A DNA stretch of 64,000 bases from Pogonophryne albipinna (lineage: Eukaryota > Chordata > Actinopteri > Perciformes > Artedidraconidae). Shown one piece after another: positions 1-12,700 of this stretch (position 1 is the stretch's first letter; every line of letters begins with the position of its first letter). The stretch spans positions 3,900,424 through 3,964,423 of the forward strand of contig CM053256.1 of NCBI GenBank assembly GCA_028583405.1. The letters run 5' to 3'. The notes beneath the pieces are model-generated. The model ran no database searches. It was not told the origin of the DNA and worked only from the letters and a program-made list of their open reading frames with translations. A program made the translations under genes and the position numbers.

Positions 1-722
1 CATCATAAAGAGATTTGTGAAAAATAGATAAGCCAAAATCAACGTTCACATCACACTCAGGAGAGAGATGATAGACTCACTAATACAACAACTACAGTAG
101 CATTTAATGTTGCATAAAGTTAGCCTTGGGGTTGATCAAATAGGTGTCCACGTTGTTTTGTGGTCACATGTCTTTATAACATCCAATCATTGATGGACCT
201 GATCGATTTGAAACCAATAGGCAGTCCATATAAGCCAGTGTTGGTGCTCTTTCTCTCTTTGTACACTTCTGCACAGTTCCCAGCAGTTTAACTCCCTCCA
301 CTTCCCAGGCCTGCATTTACATTTATGTGAATTCAGCATGCTTCTTTTGTTCAACTCATGTGTTAAAGTCTGTGTCAAGTTTATGTGAATTTGTTCAAGC
401 CATTCACAAAGTCAAACGCTTGGTATTCTTCCAATAAATGCTTTGAAACCATGACAACATGTCATAACTGAAATTAAATGTCCTTAATAGCTTTGAAAAG
501 CCCCGTGGAAGAAACATTAAAAAGCAATTTGTCCCACTGTTAAACTCCAACCACCTTTCAAGCAAGTCACAAATGGCCCCTTTTGAATGGAACATATGAA
601 TTCTCTTTTTACAACAGCTGACCAGCAGTGAGTTTTTTTTTTAAAGAAACAGCAGGATATCTAACTGCTATATCAATGCGGTCTCATGTTCCCAGACAGC
701 AACTAATAGAGCTGATACTCAC

Positions 723-3700
723 GCAGGGTAGGACTGTGTGCGGGGGGCGATGGTTCGTTGCGTCCCTGTCTGAATGACATCAGGGGGGGTCATCATCACA
801 TAAAACTGACCTGTGGAGACATGGCAGGCATCGGTTAGCAGTGAGAAAAAAAGACAAAGGGGCATAAAAGAATCAATCTTGTGGCTATAATGAAATATCT
901 CACAACAAATCATCACAGCCCAAATCCTTGTGGACAATAAGACAACACTTATAAGAAATAAACAACTCTGCTTGAAACCCTCTCATGTACAATTATCACA
1001 TAGTGAAACCATCATATTCCCAGTCCCCAAAGACATTCACAAAAATGAATGTCCCATCAAACAAAACCATCCCCAGTAAACCAAATAACAGGGCTTGCAT
1101 TTCTTAGGCACATTTTGAATACTAATGAACAGTTAAAGATATAATCCCAACAGCATTTAGGGTTCAGCCTGTAGTTTATTCCTTTTCCCAAAAACGAAAT
1201 GATGATGAAGGATATCTGTATCGAGTTAGCAGCTCGTTTGCATTTTTTCTTTCAGCTTTGGTCTTCAATTTCAGATGTTTGGATTCATAATGACATGGAA
1301 TCAGTGAGTTTTAACAGAATTTATCCTTTTAAGAAATATCATTTTTTTTAGGGTGAAAAATGATGGTGGTTGCGAAAGGACAACACTACGATGCTCTGTA
1401 GAAATGTCGGGCACTCCACCCCTGAATCAAGTCCTGCCAGATTGTGGTTTACTTCCAGAGCTTCATGCGCTATCAGCTCATAGGAGACGGAGGCTTGTAA
1501 ACCACTCTCCACCTTCACCCTACAGTATGTTATGCCTCGGGCTCACAGAAAAGTCAAACAGCTGCCCACTTCCTCCTGCAAGGCCCTGGCTTCAGCCGTG
1601 ACCCACAGCAAATCAACCTCATGGTCTTCTTCCCTTTCTGTGGCATCACAAGGCAACCACTCAAAACACCGAAAAAACTAAACAAAGCAGCAAATTCCTT
1701 TTGGTTTTGTGGCTCTGCATTTTGAGTGTGTCATAAAAGCCCTAATTGAGTTGTGCCAATTCACACAGCTAAATGGCTTTAAGGGCGTCAGAGATCTCTG
1801 AAAGTGCTTCATGTGATGCAATTGCAACACAGTGAAATGCGCACTTGGCTAGAAACAGACATGGAGTGTGGAAGTGCTGCTTTTGCCCTAAAAGTGCCTT
1901 AGTGTCAGTGAAGGGTGAAATGCATAAGATACTTGGTAAAGAGGAGCTCATCAAGAAATCAAAGATTCAAAGAAGGCTCTTTCTCAGAAGAAAAACAATG
2001 ACAGGGACGCTGACCCGTGACTCTCAAATGTGTACATTTGTATGAACATTCTCAAAATCATCACATCTTTCTCAGGTCACAGAGTGAGCTTTTCCTTTGA
2101 CCCTCAAAATCGAATCATTTCATTCTTTAGTCCAGGGGTCGGCAACCCCTGGCACGCGTGCCACCATTGGCACGTGGCACCGTAACCAGTGGCACACTAG
2201 GAATAAGTGGAATAAGGGTGCAAAAATATTTAAATTGTATTTTCGGATCCTGAACGAGACCGCCACCAGAGCGCGTCTCCCCGTTACCTGCAGAAGGAAG
2301 CCATGCACGCAACGCAGCCCCGCTCTCTTTAACTCCAGGTGACTTTCTGCCGCTTTCCTCCGTGGTGCTGATCGTTTCACCACGGAGGAAAGCACTTCAC
2401 TAATTGCAGTAGCCTACCCATAAGGAGCTGTACAAATGCCGCAGTTTTTGCGTGGCTGTGTCTTTAGTTGAAAGCCCAGTGGCGATCTGTTCATCTCTCA
2501 TCGAAATAATATGCTACAAAGGGGCGGACTGGCCATCTGTGTGTTGAACTTTCCTGTCGGCTCCCAGACCGTAGTCGAGGAGGGCAGAAGCAACAAGCTT
2601 CAGGTTCAATAACCCACTTTAGCTTAAATGACTGGAGAGAGGCGAGCTCTTCTTGGGAGGCCGTTGCATTTATTTAGCTGTTCTTCTGTTTCACAAAATA
2701 TATCACAGACCTCTGTTTTTCTGCTGCCTCGTTTCACTTCCAGAAACATACACACGTTCCCTCACTGTCGCTCTACCATCCACAAACAGAATGCACAAGC
2801 CACACCCTCTCTCTCTCTCTCTCTTAAAGGGACAGCTATCTCATCTCACTCTGCATGACCCTAATATCATAACATGTGTGTTCTGGAGAATCACAGAACA
2901 GACAATCGTCCTTATTATTATGCCGTTTAAACCAATTATTTAAATGTGTTGTTAAATTCGGCATCATGTAAGTTGCGCTGACAGGTCCACACACTGCTTC
3001 CCCGCAGCGAGGGTCCCCCGCCCTCCTGCTTCTCAACCCCCCCCCCGTTGATAATTCTCGATCGTTGGCACGCTGATAACAATTTTTTTTTTAAATGGCA
3101 CTTCATATCAAAAAAGTTGCCAACCCCTGCTTTAGTCCAAAGTGGAAGTTTGTGTCAAATTTGAAGAAATTCCCTCAAAACAATACTGAGGTATCTCATT
3201 CTCTAGAATAGGATGGGTGGACATATGAATGCACATACAGGCACCCCCGATATCACAATGACATGGTTTTTGTGATATGTGACCAGACCCGGCCCCATGT
3301 GCGGGCCCCATGGGGCCGGGCCCGCCCATCCAGGATTTGGGCCCGCTGTTTTAAGGGCTGAATACAACATTTTAATTGTTTTATTATTATGTTTATTGTT
3401 GTTATTTGTAGGGCTTTGTCCTAATATTTATTTTTGTTTTAAACGATGTTGGAAGATTAGTTTAATATCATTTTTTTATTTTGCTATGAAATTCTGAATG
3501 AAAGGCTGCGCGCAAGACTGGTTTTTCGCTGGGTTGAGTCGTGTGGGTTTTTGAGTGAGATGCGGCACAGCAGCCTGTCAGTTTACTCTTGCTAGGTTAG
3601 TTTGGCTATTATCATTTATATTTATCTGCAACAATGGATATCAGGAAGTGGTTCACACTTATACACTTGAAAGGAATATGGCAACTCAGCGCCAGATGCA

Positions 3701-6700
3701 GGGACATTAGAAGACATCAGTTACGTTACCAACGAGCTAGCAAGCCAGCCAGGGACAAGGGAGGCTGGCAATCAATTATATTTTGAAGAGAAATTGACTC
3801 AAGTCGGCTCTCTCACAAACTCCGGCTCTGTGCGCAAGCAGACCGCTGCACATGCTCTCTGCCTCGCTCAATCTCTCTCTCTTTCTCTCCCTCACTCCAC
3901 CTCTCCATCCTGTGTGCGCTCCTCAAGTTTGCCTGCGTGCTTGCCCAAGTTGGCACAGCGTTACAAATGTGCCACAATACCAACCAATGGATGTAGCCTA
4001 TAATAAGACCGTCAACAGCCTTATGGCAAACTAAAACCCCTCTGTTTCCGTAACAACAATTCACGAGCGCCTCCCTCCCCCCCCTGTTGACAAATCAGAT
4101 TTCCCGGGAAATGTTAGTTTCGGGGTGGGCCCGCCCTGGTAAATCAAATGCCCGCCCAGAGACGTATGTCTGCCGCCGGGTCCGTATGTGACAGTAAATT
4201 GAACATCTATGGCTTCTGTTGTTGGGACAAAACAAGCATGTTTTTTTACAAGCAAACATTTTTCTTATAAAAAGGAATAGCTGAAAAACAACATAAGATA
4301 AGACTGGGTTAGAATTGGGTCTGAAGATGCAGGTACAGGCCTCGGTTGTGAGTCCGTTTCATGCCTATGCAGACCTCTAGTCTGGGCCAACAGTGCGGCA
4401 TAGAGCAGAGACACCAGCAGAAACACAAGGTGATTAATTTCACATTCCTCCCATAAACACTGTCTGGGCAACAGTTTGCCAGAACAAGCAGATGTTGGTT
4501 GTGTCTGACAGAGCCAGGGGGCTGCATCCTGCTCTATAGTTCCACCATCTACATGTCTGTTGTGTAGGACTCTTCTTAGAGTGCAAATAATTACCGGACT
4601 ATGACTGGTAAAATATGTTGAATACCGGCAAAACTAAATCTCTCCTGTCAAAATGTCTATGTACTTTGCCGCCACACACGGTTGCCAAGCAGCGCTTATT
4701 GTTGTTTAGGCTGGCCACTCATGTGTCGCGAGTGTTGACAGGGGGCGGGGGAGCACTCTCATGAACTGTTAGCGCCGGAACCTTGCAACGGCTGCGGAGC
4801 GCATTTGCGCCACATTTGGGCATAAGATGAGGTTTGAGTCTGCGTGATCTGCGTGTAGGGAGGGGCAGCAGCCATATCATTGGCTAGAACTAGCTAGATC
4901 TGATGGATTTGGACATAAACACGAGTGAAGTATAACCGGACGTGAGAGAGAGGGATGAATGTCAATCACCACATTACACACATCCCTTCACATCTAGCTT
5001 CCTGACGCATTTTCTACACGGACCACTATTGCGGTAAGCATGTTGTAACTTCCGGTTGTTGTTGTCATTGTCATCTCCGGGTATCCCGTGTGCCTGTTCT
5101 GTTGCTGATAGCTTATTATTATCTTAACTTAATCGATCGTTTTAAAACTCTTGATCACGGCAACTGCCTGACGTTGTAATCACACGTTACTACAGCTTAA
5201 GCACTCACAACTCTCCTTCTCTTAGCGACTGTAACTCCACAGTTGCCTACACTCTTTTCGGGTTTGCTAACGGTAGCTACTTTAGCTTGATAGCTAGCCA
5301 TGGCTCTTTCCCCACCCTCGGGTGCTATTCCCTGCTCTCATGTTTGGTTACTTCCCTACCTCCTTTACTGGTACCGATACATGTGTTAAATGTAGTATAG
5401 TTGTTAGGTTGGAGGCGGGAATCATAGCCATAGAAGCCCGGCTCCGCATCTTAGAAAGTAACTCAGCTACAGTAAAGCCCATGTTAGCCGGTGCGGACCG
5501 GCAACAGATAGCTCCTATTAGCCGTCCCCCGGCAACTCCCGAGCAGCAGGGAGACTGGGTGACTGTTCAGAAGGGGCATAACGCGAAACCCGCAGGTCCC
5601 CACCAACCCGTTCACGTATCTAACAGATATTCCCCACTCAGCGAGACACCCGCTGAGAAGCCAACTCTGGTTATTGGTAGCTCTATTATGAGACACGTGA
5701 ATTTAGAGACCAAAGCCTCCACAGTCACATGCATTCCGGGGGCCAGAGCGGGCGACGTTGAGGCGCATCTTAAACTGCTGGCTAAAAATAAACGTAAATA
5801 CAGTAGGATTGTTATTCAGGTCGGTGGTAATGATGTTCGTTTACGCCAATCAGAATGCACCAAACTTAATGTGGAGTCGGTGTGTAGTTATGCTAAAACA
5901 ATGTCGGACACCGTAATCTTCTCTGGTCCCCTCCCCAATCTGATCAATGATGACATGTATAGCCGCATGTCATCATTTCAGCGCTGGTTGTCTTGGTGGT
6001 GCCCAGCAAACAATGTGGGCTTCGTAAATAATTGGACAGCCTTCTGGGGAAAACCTGGTCTGATTAAGAGAGACGGCATTCATCCTACTCTGGAAGGTGC
6101 AAATCTCATTTCGGCAAACATTTCAGGGCTTTGTGGACTTAATCCATGACAAACTGGAGTTGAGACCAGGAGGCGGAGTCGCAGTCTTACACGCTTCTCT
6201 GCGCTCTCTCCTAGGCAGTCATCCATAGGAATCCCGAACCCAATAAAATACCCAATATTAGCGGTGTGTGTGTCTGCCCAAGGACAATTAAAGGTGAAAC
6301 CTAATAGAGGTGTCATACATAATAACCTAATAAAAGTAAATGTAACAACTACTACAGTGCAACAAAACAGGAATATTAAATGTGGTCTCTTAAACATAAG
6401 ATCTCTAGCATCTAAAGCAATATTGGTAAATGATTTAATATCAGATTATAATATTGATATATGCTGTCTCACTGAAACTTGGTTGAGACATGAAGAATAT
6501 GTCAGCATAAATGAGGCCACTCCACCCAGCCATATCAATACTCATATTGCCCGAGGCGTGGGCCGAGGAGGTGGAGTTGCAGCAATCTTTGACTCAAGTT
6601 TACTTATCAATACTAAACCAAAATTAAATTATACCTCCTTTGAAAGTCTCGTTTTTAGTCTTACGCATCCGACCTGGAAAACTTTGCAGACAATCTTATT

Positions 6701-9700
6701 TGTTACAGTGTACCGTGCACCAGGTCCTTATTCAGAATTCTTATCAGAATTCTCTGAGTTTTTATCAACTTTGGTTCTTAAAAACAGATAAAGTAATTAT
6801 TGTAGGTGTCTTTAATATTCATGTTGACGATGATAAAAATAGCCTTACTGTTGCATTTAACTCTATATTAGATTCTGTTGGTTTTTGTCAGAGTGTAAAT
6901 CAGAGATGTTCACAAGTCTTTTTTTGCAAGTCCAAGTCAAGTCTCAAGTCTTTGGTCACGAGTCCAAGTCAAGTCTCAAGTCTTTGTTGGGTGAGACTTG
7001 ATCAAGTCTCAAGTCTTTGGTCACGAGTCCAAGTCAAGTCTCAAGTCTCTAAAAAATAAAAGTCTCATGTCTCTTCTGGTTGTAATAAGCCTTCTATTGT
7101 CTGCTGCTATCCAGTCTGTTAAGAATACTGCACAGCTATATCTAAGAAATTCAAAGCATTTACTGTATTATTATCACTCCTATATCTATTAGCATACAGT
7201 ATCAGTACTGATTAGTTGTTTGTTATATGATCACAGGCTATTGCAATGCAATATGAGGAAAAACATCACACTTTAGCTAAATGCAAACAACTTATAAGCA
7301 AAACACTTCAGAATCAGAAATCAGTATCACAAATACTTTATTAATCCCCCGCAGGGAAACTGTGTTAAAAGTACTTCAAAGTAAACATTTGTTCTGTGCC
7401 ATTTGCAACTAAAAAACTATTGCTGCAATATTATCTGAAATTTACTGAACTGGTGATATTAAAACATGACCTGTTCCAAAAGAGATATCTACCATTAACA
7501 CCATTTACCAGCCAAATGCTGGTAAATCATCAAGTGGCTGGTTCTGTATGTTGCACGCACCAGCCAAAAATAACAATGGCAATCTATTGAGTGACTGGTA
7601 AAATGTCAACATTCACTAGGCTAGCCATTTGGCCAGTGGACAACAATGTTACAATTTGACCTCTGCAACTGTATTGTTTAATTACACTGGGTCTCTAATT
7701 ACATCTTTTAAGTCTACTATAAATAAACATATTCCTCTATCCTCTCACTCAAACCCAGTGTAATGGTAACCTGATAAACCTGTAACATTAACGTTACGTG
7801 GTCAACAATAAACCTGTAACCTGCCTATAAACCGACAGATGTATTTATGTATGTAACTATGTATTTTTCTACGTTTAACGTTAGCCAGTAGATGGTGGCA
7901 GCGGAACGTAATGATTAACGTTACCGACCTTTTTTATGTCATGTCAAGAGTTGGATGTCAACGCCACTCAACGTAAACAAGTGTGACAAGCAAACATTCA
8001 CTCATCTTTTCAAATATTCAGTTACAAAGCTAGTAGCAAGCTAAGTTAACATTACATAGCTGATGCTGAGCTAAACATGTTTGCTAACCGTCCATATGCG
8101 TTAATGTGACTGACCTCTCCGGGTGAGTTTTCAAGTGCCTGATGAAATTTGACGTTGTTGCACCAGCATCCTTGATTTTAATATTGCAGACTTTGCAGTG
8201 TGCGCTCCTTTTGTTGGTGCCGCCGGCGTTTTGTTCGAAGTTTTTATAGTTGAACCTAATTACAAGCGGTACAGCTGCAGGTGTGCCGCCGGTCGCCATG
8301 GTGTTACCATGATGTTAATGTTAAAGGTGGGGTAGGTAAGTTTGAGAAACCGGCTCGAGATACACTTTTTGTTATATTCCATGGAATGCTCTTAACATCC
8401 CGATAGCCGGCCCGGCTAAAGTAACTGGATGGCCTGCCTGCCTGTCAGCCTTCCATCGGGGCACAAACTTATCTCGTGCCCTCATTGGTCATGTGCGCGT
8501 TCGTGTGTGTTGGAGGAGGGGCTCTGTGAGGAAGTGGCAGATTTTCTCCGGTTGTGTATTTTCAAATTCTAGCGATCTCGAGCCGGTTTCTCAAACTTAC
8601 CTACCCCACCTTTAATACGCCAAAAATAGAAAACACAATGATTGTTCACGAGTCCCAAAACACGAGTCCAAGTCGAGTCCGAAGTCTTTTGAGCAGGAGT
8701 CCAAGTCAAGTCTGAAGTCTCTGTGTGTGCGACTTAAGTGCGACTCGAGTCCGAGTCACAAACTCGAGTCCCCATCTCTGCCCCCAACACATCTCTGGTG
8801 TAAATAAACCAACCCACTGCTATAATCACACTCTCGACCTTGTTCTGACTTATGGTATTGAAATTGAGCAACTATTAGTCGAACCGCATAATCCTACTTT
8901 ATCCGACCATTTCTTAGTAACTTTTGAAGTACTGTTACTAGACTACAAAGCATTAGTCAAAAGCTCCTGCAGCAGAAACCTATCTGTTAGTGCTATAGCC
9001 AAATTTAAGGAAGAGATTCCACCAATACTTAACTCGATAGCATGTCTGCATGTAAGGGAGGAAACTTATACAAAATGTACACCACCCCAAATTGATCATG
9101 TTGTTGATAGTGCGACAGATGCGCTGCGAATAAAATTAGACTCTGTTGCTCCTTTGAAAAAGAAGAAAATAAAACAACATAGATTAGCTCCATGGCATAA
9201 TGCCGAAACCCGCAAAATAAAGCAAAAGTCGAGACAACTTGAAAGGATATGGCGTTCCACTAAACTTGAAGAATCTCGTTTAATTTGGCATATTACTCTC
9301 AATGAATATAAGAAAGCACTGCGTAAAGCGAGAGCAGCCTACTACTCTTCATTAATAGATGAGAATAAGAATAATGCAAGATTTCTTTTCAGCACTGTAG
9401 CCAGGCTGACAGAGAGCCACAGCTCGATTGAGCCTTGTATTCCCATAGCACTCAGTAGTAATGATTTTATGTGCTTTTTTAACGATAAAATTGTTACGCT
9501 TAGAAACAAAATTAATGACCTCTTGCCTTTGACCAGTATAGTGTTATCAACAGCTCCCGGAAACGTAAGTTCTAATATTACACTAGATAGTAAACTAGAA
9601 TGCTTTTCAGCCATAAACCTTGAACAATTAAATTCAATGATTCTCTCTTCTAAACCATCAACGTGTATGTTAGACCCAATTCCAACTAAGCTGTTGAAGG

Positions 9701-12700
9701 AAGTTTTTCCATTAATTAGCACTTCTTTATTAAATATTATGAATATGTCTTTATTATCAGGCTATGTTCCACAATCATTCAAAGTAGCAGTGATAAAACC
9801 GCTTCTTTAAAAGCACAACCTCGATCCAGAGGTTTTAGCCAATTATAGACCTATTTCTAATCTTCCGTTCCTCTCAAAAATTCTTGAGAAAGCAGTCGCA
9901 AAACAGCTGTGTTATTACTTAAAAAACAATGATTTATTTGAAGATTTTCAGTCTGGCTTTAGAACACATCATAGCACAGAGACAGCTCTGGTTAAAGTCA
10001 CAAATGACATTCTAATAGCCTCTGACAAGGGACTTGTCTCTATTCTTGTTTTGCTCGATCTCAGTGCTGCATTTGATACTATCGATCATGATATCTTATT
10101 GCAAAGACTAGAGCACTTAGTTGGCATACAGGGAACTGCTTTAGGCTGGTTTAGGTCCTATCTATCTGAACGCTCTCAGTTTGTACGTGTCAATGATGAA
10201 TCTTCCACGCAAACCAAAGTTAGCCATGGAGTGCCACAGGGCTCAGTGCTCGGACCTATTTTGTTCACATTATATATGCTTCCGTTAGGCAATATTATAA
10301 GGAATCATTCTGTAAACTTTCATTGTTATGCGGATGATACTAAACTATATCTATCAATCAAGCCTGATGAAATTAATCATCTAAATAAAATTCAAGACTG
10401 CCTCAAGGACTTAAAAACGTGGATGACCTTAAACTTTTTGATGTTAAACACGACCAAAACTGAAGTTATTGTACTTGGCCCGAAGAATCTACGAAACAAA
10501 TTATCTAAAGATATACTAACTATGGATGGCATTAATTTGGCCTCCAGTGAGACTGTAAGGAATCTTGGTGTTATATTTGATCAGGATTTATCCTTTAACG
10601 CCCACATAAAATCAATTTCAAGGACTGCCTACTTCCATCTACGTAACATTGCAAAAATCAGGCATATCTTGCCTCAAAACGATGCAGAGAAACTAGTCCA
10701 TGCATTTGTTACTTCAAGGCTGGATTATTGTAACTCTTTATTATCAGGTTGTACCAAGAAGTCAGTCAAGTCGCTTCAGCTGATTCAAAATGCTGCAGCT
10801 CGTGTACTAACCAGAGTTAGGAAAAGGGACCACATTACTCCTGTTCTGGCTGCCTTACACTGGCTCCCTATAGAACACAGGATAGAATTTAAAATTCTTC
10901 TTCTCGCCTACAAAGCCCTTAATGGGCAGGCGCCATCTTACCTTAAAGAACTCATTATACCCTACTGTCCTACTAGGGCATTGCGTTCCAAGAATGCAGG
11001 GTTGTTGGTTGTTCTTGAGTCTCAAAGTACAATGGGAGCCAGAGCCTTTTCTTATCAAGCTCCACATTTGTGGAATCAGCTTCCAGTTTGTGTTCGGGCG
11101 GCAGACACCCTATCCGTTTTTAAGAGTGCGCTTAAGACCTTCCTTTTTGATAAAGCTTATAGTTAGGGCTGATTAGATTCAGCCCCTAGTTTTGCTGATA
11201 TAGGCTTAGTTTGTCGGGGGACATCTTACTTCTTCCTTCTCTCTGTCTATACCCGTGTACTCTCATGTTCCGATTAACCCAGCTTCCCCAAATGTCTTTC
11301 TTTTTGGTGTCTATATACGCTGGGATTCGGAGTCATGGATGATCCTGCGGTCCTGTGTCCTGCATCACGAGCCCTGGATCTTGAGTCGTGGCTGTGGTCC
11401 TGGATCATAGGTCCTGGATGAATATCCTCGTGGATTCATTTTCCTATTATACACACATGCATTTCCAAACATTTGGACTACCTATGTTGCAAATGTATTA
11501 TCTTTTCAATTTACACACGGCATCTATTGCACGTCTGTCTGTCCTGGGAGAGGGATCCCTCCTCTGTTGCTCTCCCTGAGGTTTCTCCCATTTTTCCCTT
11601 TAAAACTGTGGGTTTTCTTCGGAAGTTTTTCCTTGTACGATGTGAGGGTCTAAGGACAGAGGGTGTCGTATTGTCATACTGATATTTTGTACAAACTGTG
11701 AAGTCCACTGAGACAAATGTAACATTTGTGATATTGGGCTATATAAATAAACATTGATTGATTGATTGATTGATCAGCACCTGCAGCTCTGCCCGCTGTG
11801 AGGGACCGGTGAGCGGAGCAAAACACACCTTTAGACGTCAACTAACACATTTAGCTATGGCACTGTCGTATACATTGAATTATTCAATTTGATAATATGT
11901 AATCAACTTAGGCATCACTCCCAAAAAAATTAATAAAAAAATGTATAACTCATATTCGAATACCTGAATAATTATTCGAAACCTGAATAATTTCGAATAT
12001 TCAATTAATCGTTCCCATCCCTAGTTCAAACCCCACTGCAGTCAGCATGTCGTTGTGTCCCTGAGACACTTCACCCCAAATTGCTCCTGTGGGGATTGCC
12101 CACAGTATTGAGTATGCTTTGGATAAAAGCGTCTAACAAGTGACATGTAATGTAATGTGTAACTAACCTCGTTTCAGCCTCCGATAATGTTTGTCATTTG
12201 CAAACTATTATAGGAAGCTTTGTAACTGGGCAACGAATTTATATTTTTAAACTGAGCAAAAAATGTAGCTGGGTGTGTGTGATAGAACGTCTTTCATTGT
12301 GTGAACAGAACGTTAATACACTTCAATAATCATAAAATAAAAAAGCTGAGGCACTGTCGAACGTTTTATCTACCTGTACCACAAATCATATCTTAAGTAT
12401 TCAACAAAAAACAAAAATGTTTTAAATCTTTTTAGGGTGTTTTTTTTCTCATTAACCAGAGCTGTGGGGGTTGTTGGTTCATTTACGACTACAAGAAAAA
12501 AATGGCTCTTGTTCTCTCATTTTCCGTGACACTGTTCTAAGCTTCGGCCTGAATTATGTGTGAGAGCTGACTCACCCCCCGCCTGTGTGAGTGTGGGGTC
12601 TGCGGCGGCCTGCACAGACACGGTCCCGTCGCTCACCGCAGTTGCGGGGAAGTAAGCGAAGCGCGCCTCCCCTCCCACCGCCTCTCCTACCGGGCTTCCT

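Larger units (their letters stand above)
6901..8797 (-). mobile_element. hAT transposon inserted inside the LINE; carries BED zinc-finger exon
   Basis: The terminal inverted repeats are CAGAGATG and CATCTCTG. The element is flanked by the perfect 8-bp duplication GTGTAAAT (6893-6900 and 8798-8805), and removing it restores the LINE frame. Both subterminal regions (about 6917-7060 and 8645-8770) are arrays of AAGTC/GAGTC-type motifs, probably transposase binding sites. A minus-strand frame at 8084-8299 encodes the first part of a BED-finger transposase. No other intact part of the transposase is visible. The right end shows CATCTCTG twice, 17 bp apart. Confidence 0.87.
6264..11166 (+). pseudogene. 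LINE ORF2 (endonuclease-reverse transcriptase), broken
   Basis: The endonuclease starts near 6375 ([12 protein letters not shown], with LTETWL) and runs to about 6790. A one-base frameshift then moves the frame to about 6780-6900 ([13 protein letters not shown], where the usual GDFN aspartate is Val). A hAT element splits the gene at 6901-8797. The frame resumes at 8806 ([19 protein letters not shown]) and runs through the reverse transcriptase: [45 protein letters not shown] and CYADD. It continues to the C-terminal [17 protein letters not shown] block and ends at 11166. A TAA at 9808-9810 interrupts it in frame, probably a single AAA-to-TAA change. No functional protein can be made. Confidence 0.85.
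4600..11774 (+). mobile_element. L2/CR1-group LINE (non-LTR retrotransposon), near full length, interrupted by a hAT element
   Basis: ORF1 (about 5322-6149) and ORF2 (about 6264-11166) are followed by a 3' UTR and an (ATTG/TGAT)n tail at 11755-11774, typical of fish L2 LINEs. ORF2 carries an endonuclease, then a reverse transcriptase with the YADD catalytic box. Three lesions disable ORF2: a frameshift near 6780-6790, the hAT insertion at 6901-8797, and an in-frame stop at 9808-9810. The reading frame resumes directly after the stop. The 5' boundary is not resolved; 4600 is a guess and the true start may be nearer 4980. The 3' UTR near 11340-11420 has repeated GGTCCTGGAT-like units. Confidence 0.85.

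Noticed and set aside
723..810. Reading usf2 as usf1
   Set aside because: [26 protein letters not shown] and [11 protein letters not shown] match USF2, not USF1.
1353..1601. 82-codon plus-strand frame
   Set aside because: Lies in the usf2 intron, resembles no family and has no splice context.
2097..2395. Overlapping frames around 2.1-2.4 kb on both strands
   Set aside because: They fall within a non-coding hAT element and show no protein resemblance.
6917..7060. CRISPR-like repeat array
   Set aside because: Irregular AAGTC units without equal spacers, inside a hAT end, in a vertebrate genome.
9342..9722. 126-codon minus-strand frame
   Set aside because: Antisense shadow of LINE ORF2.
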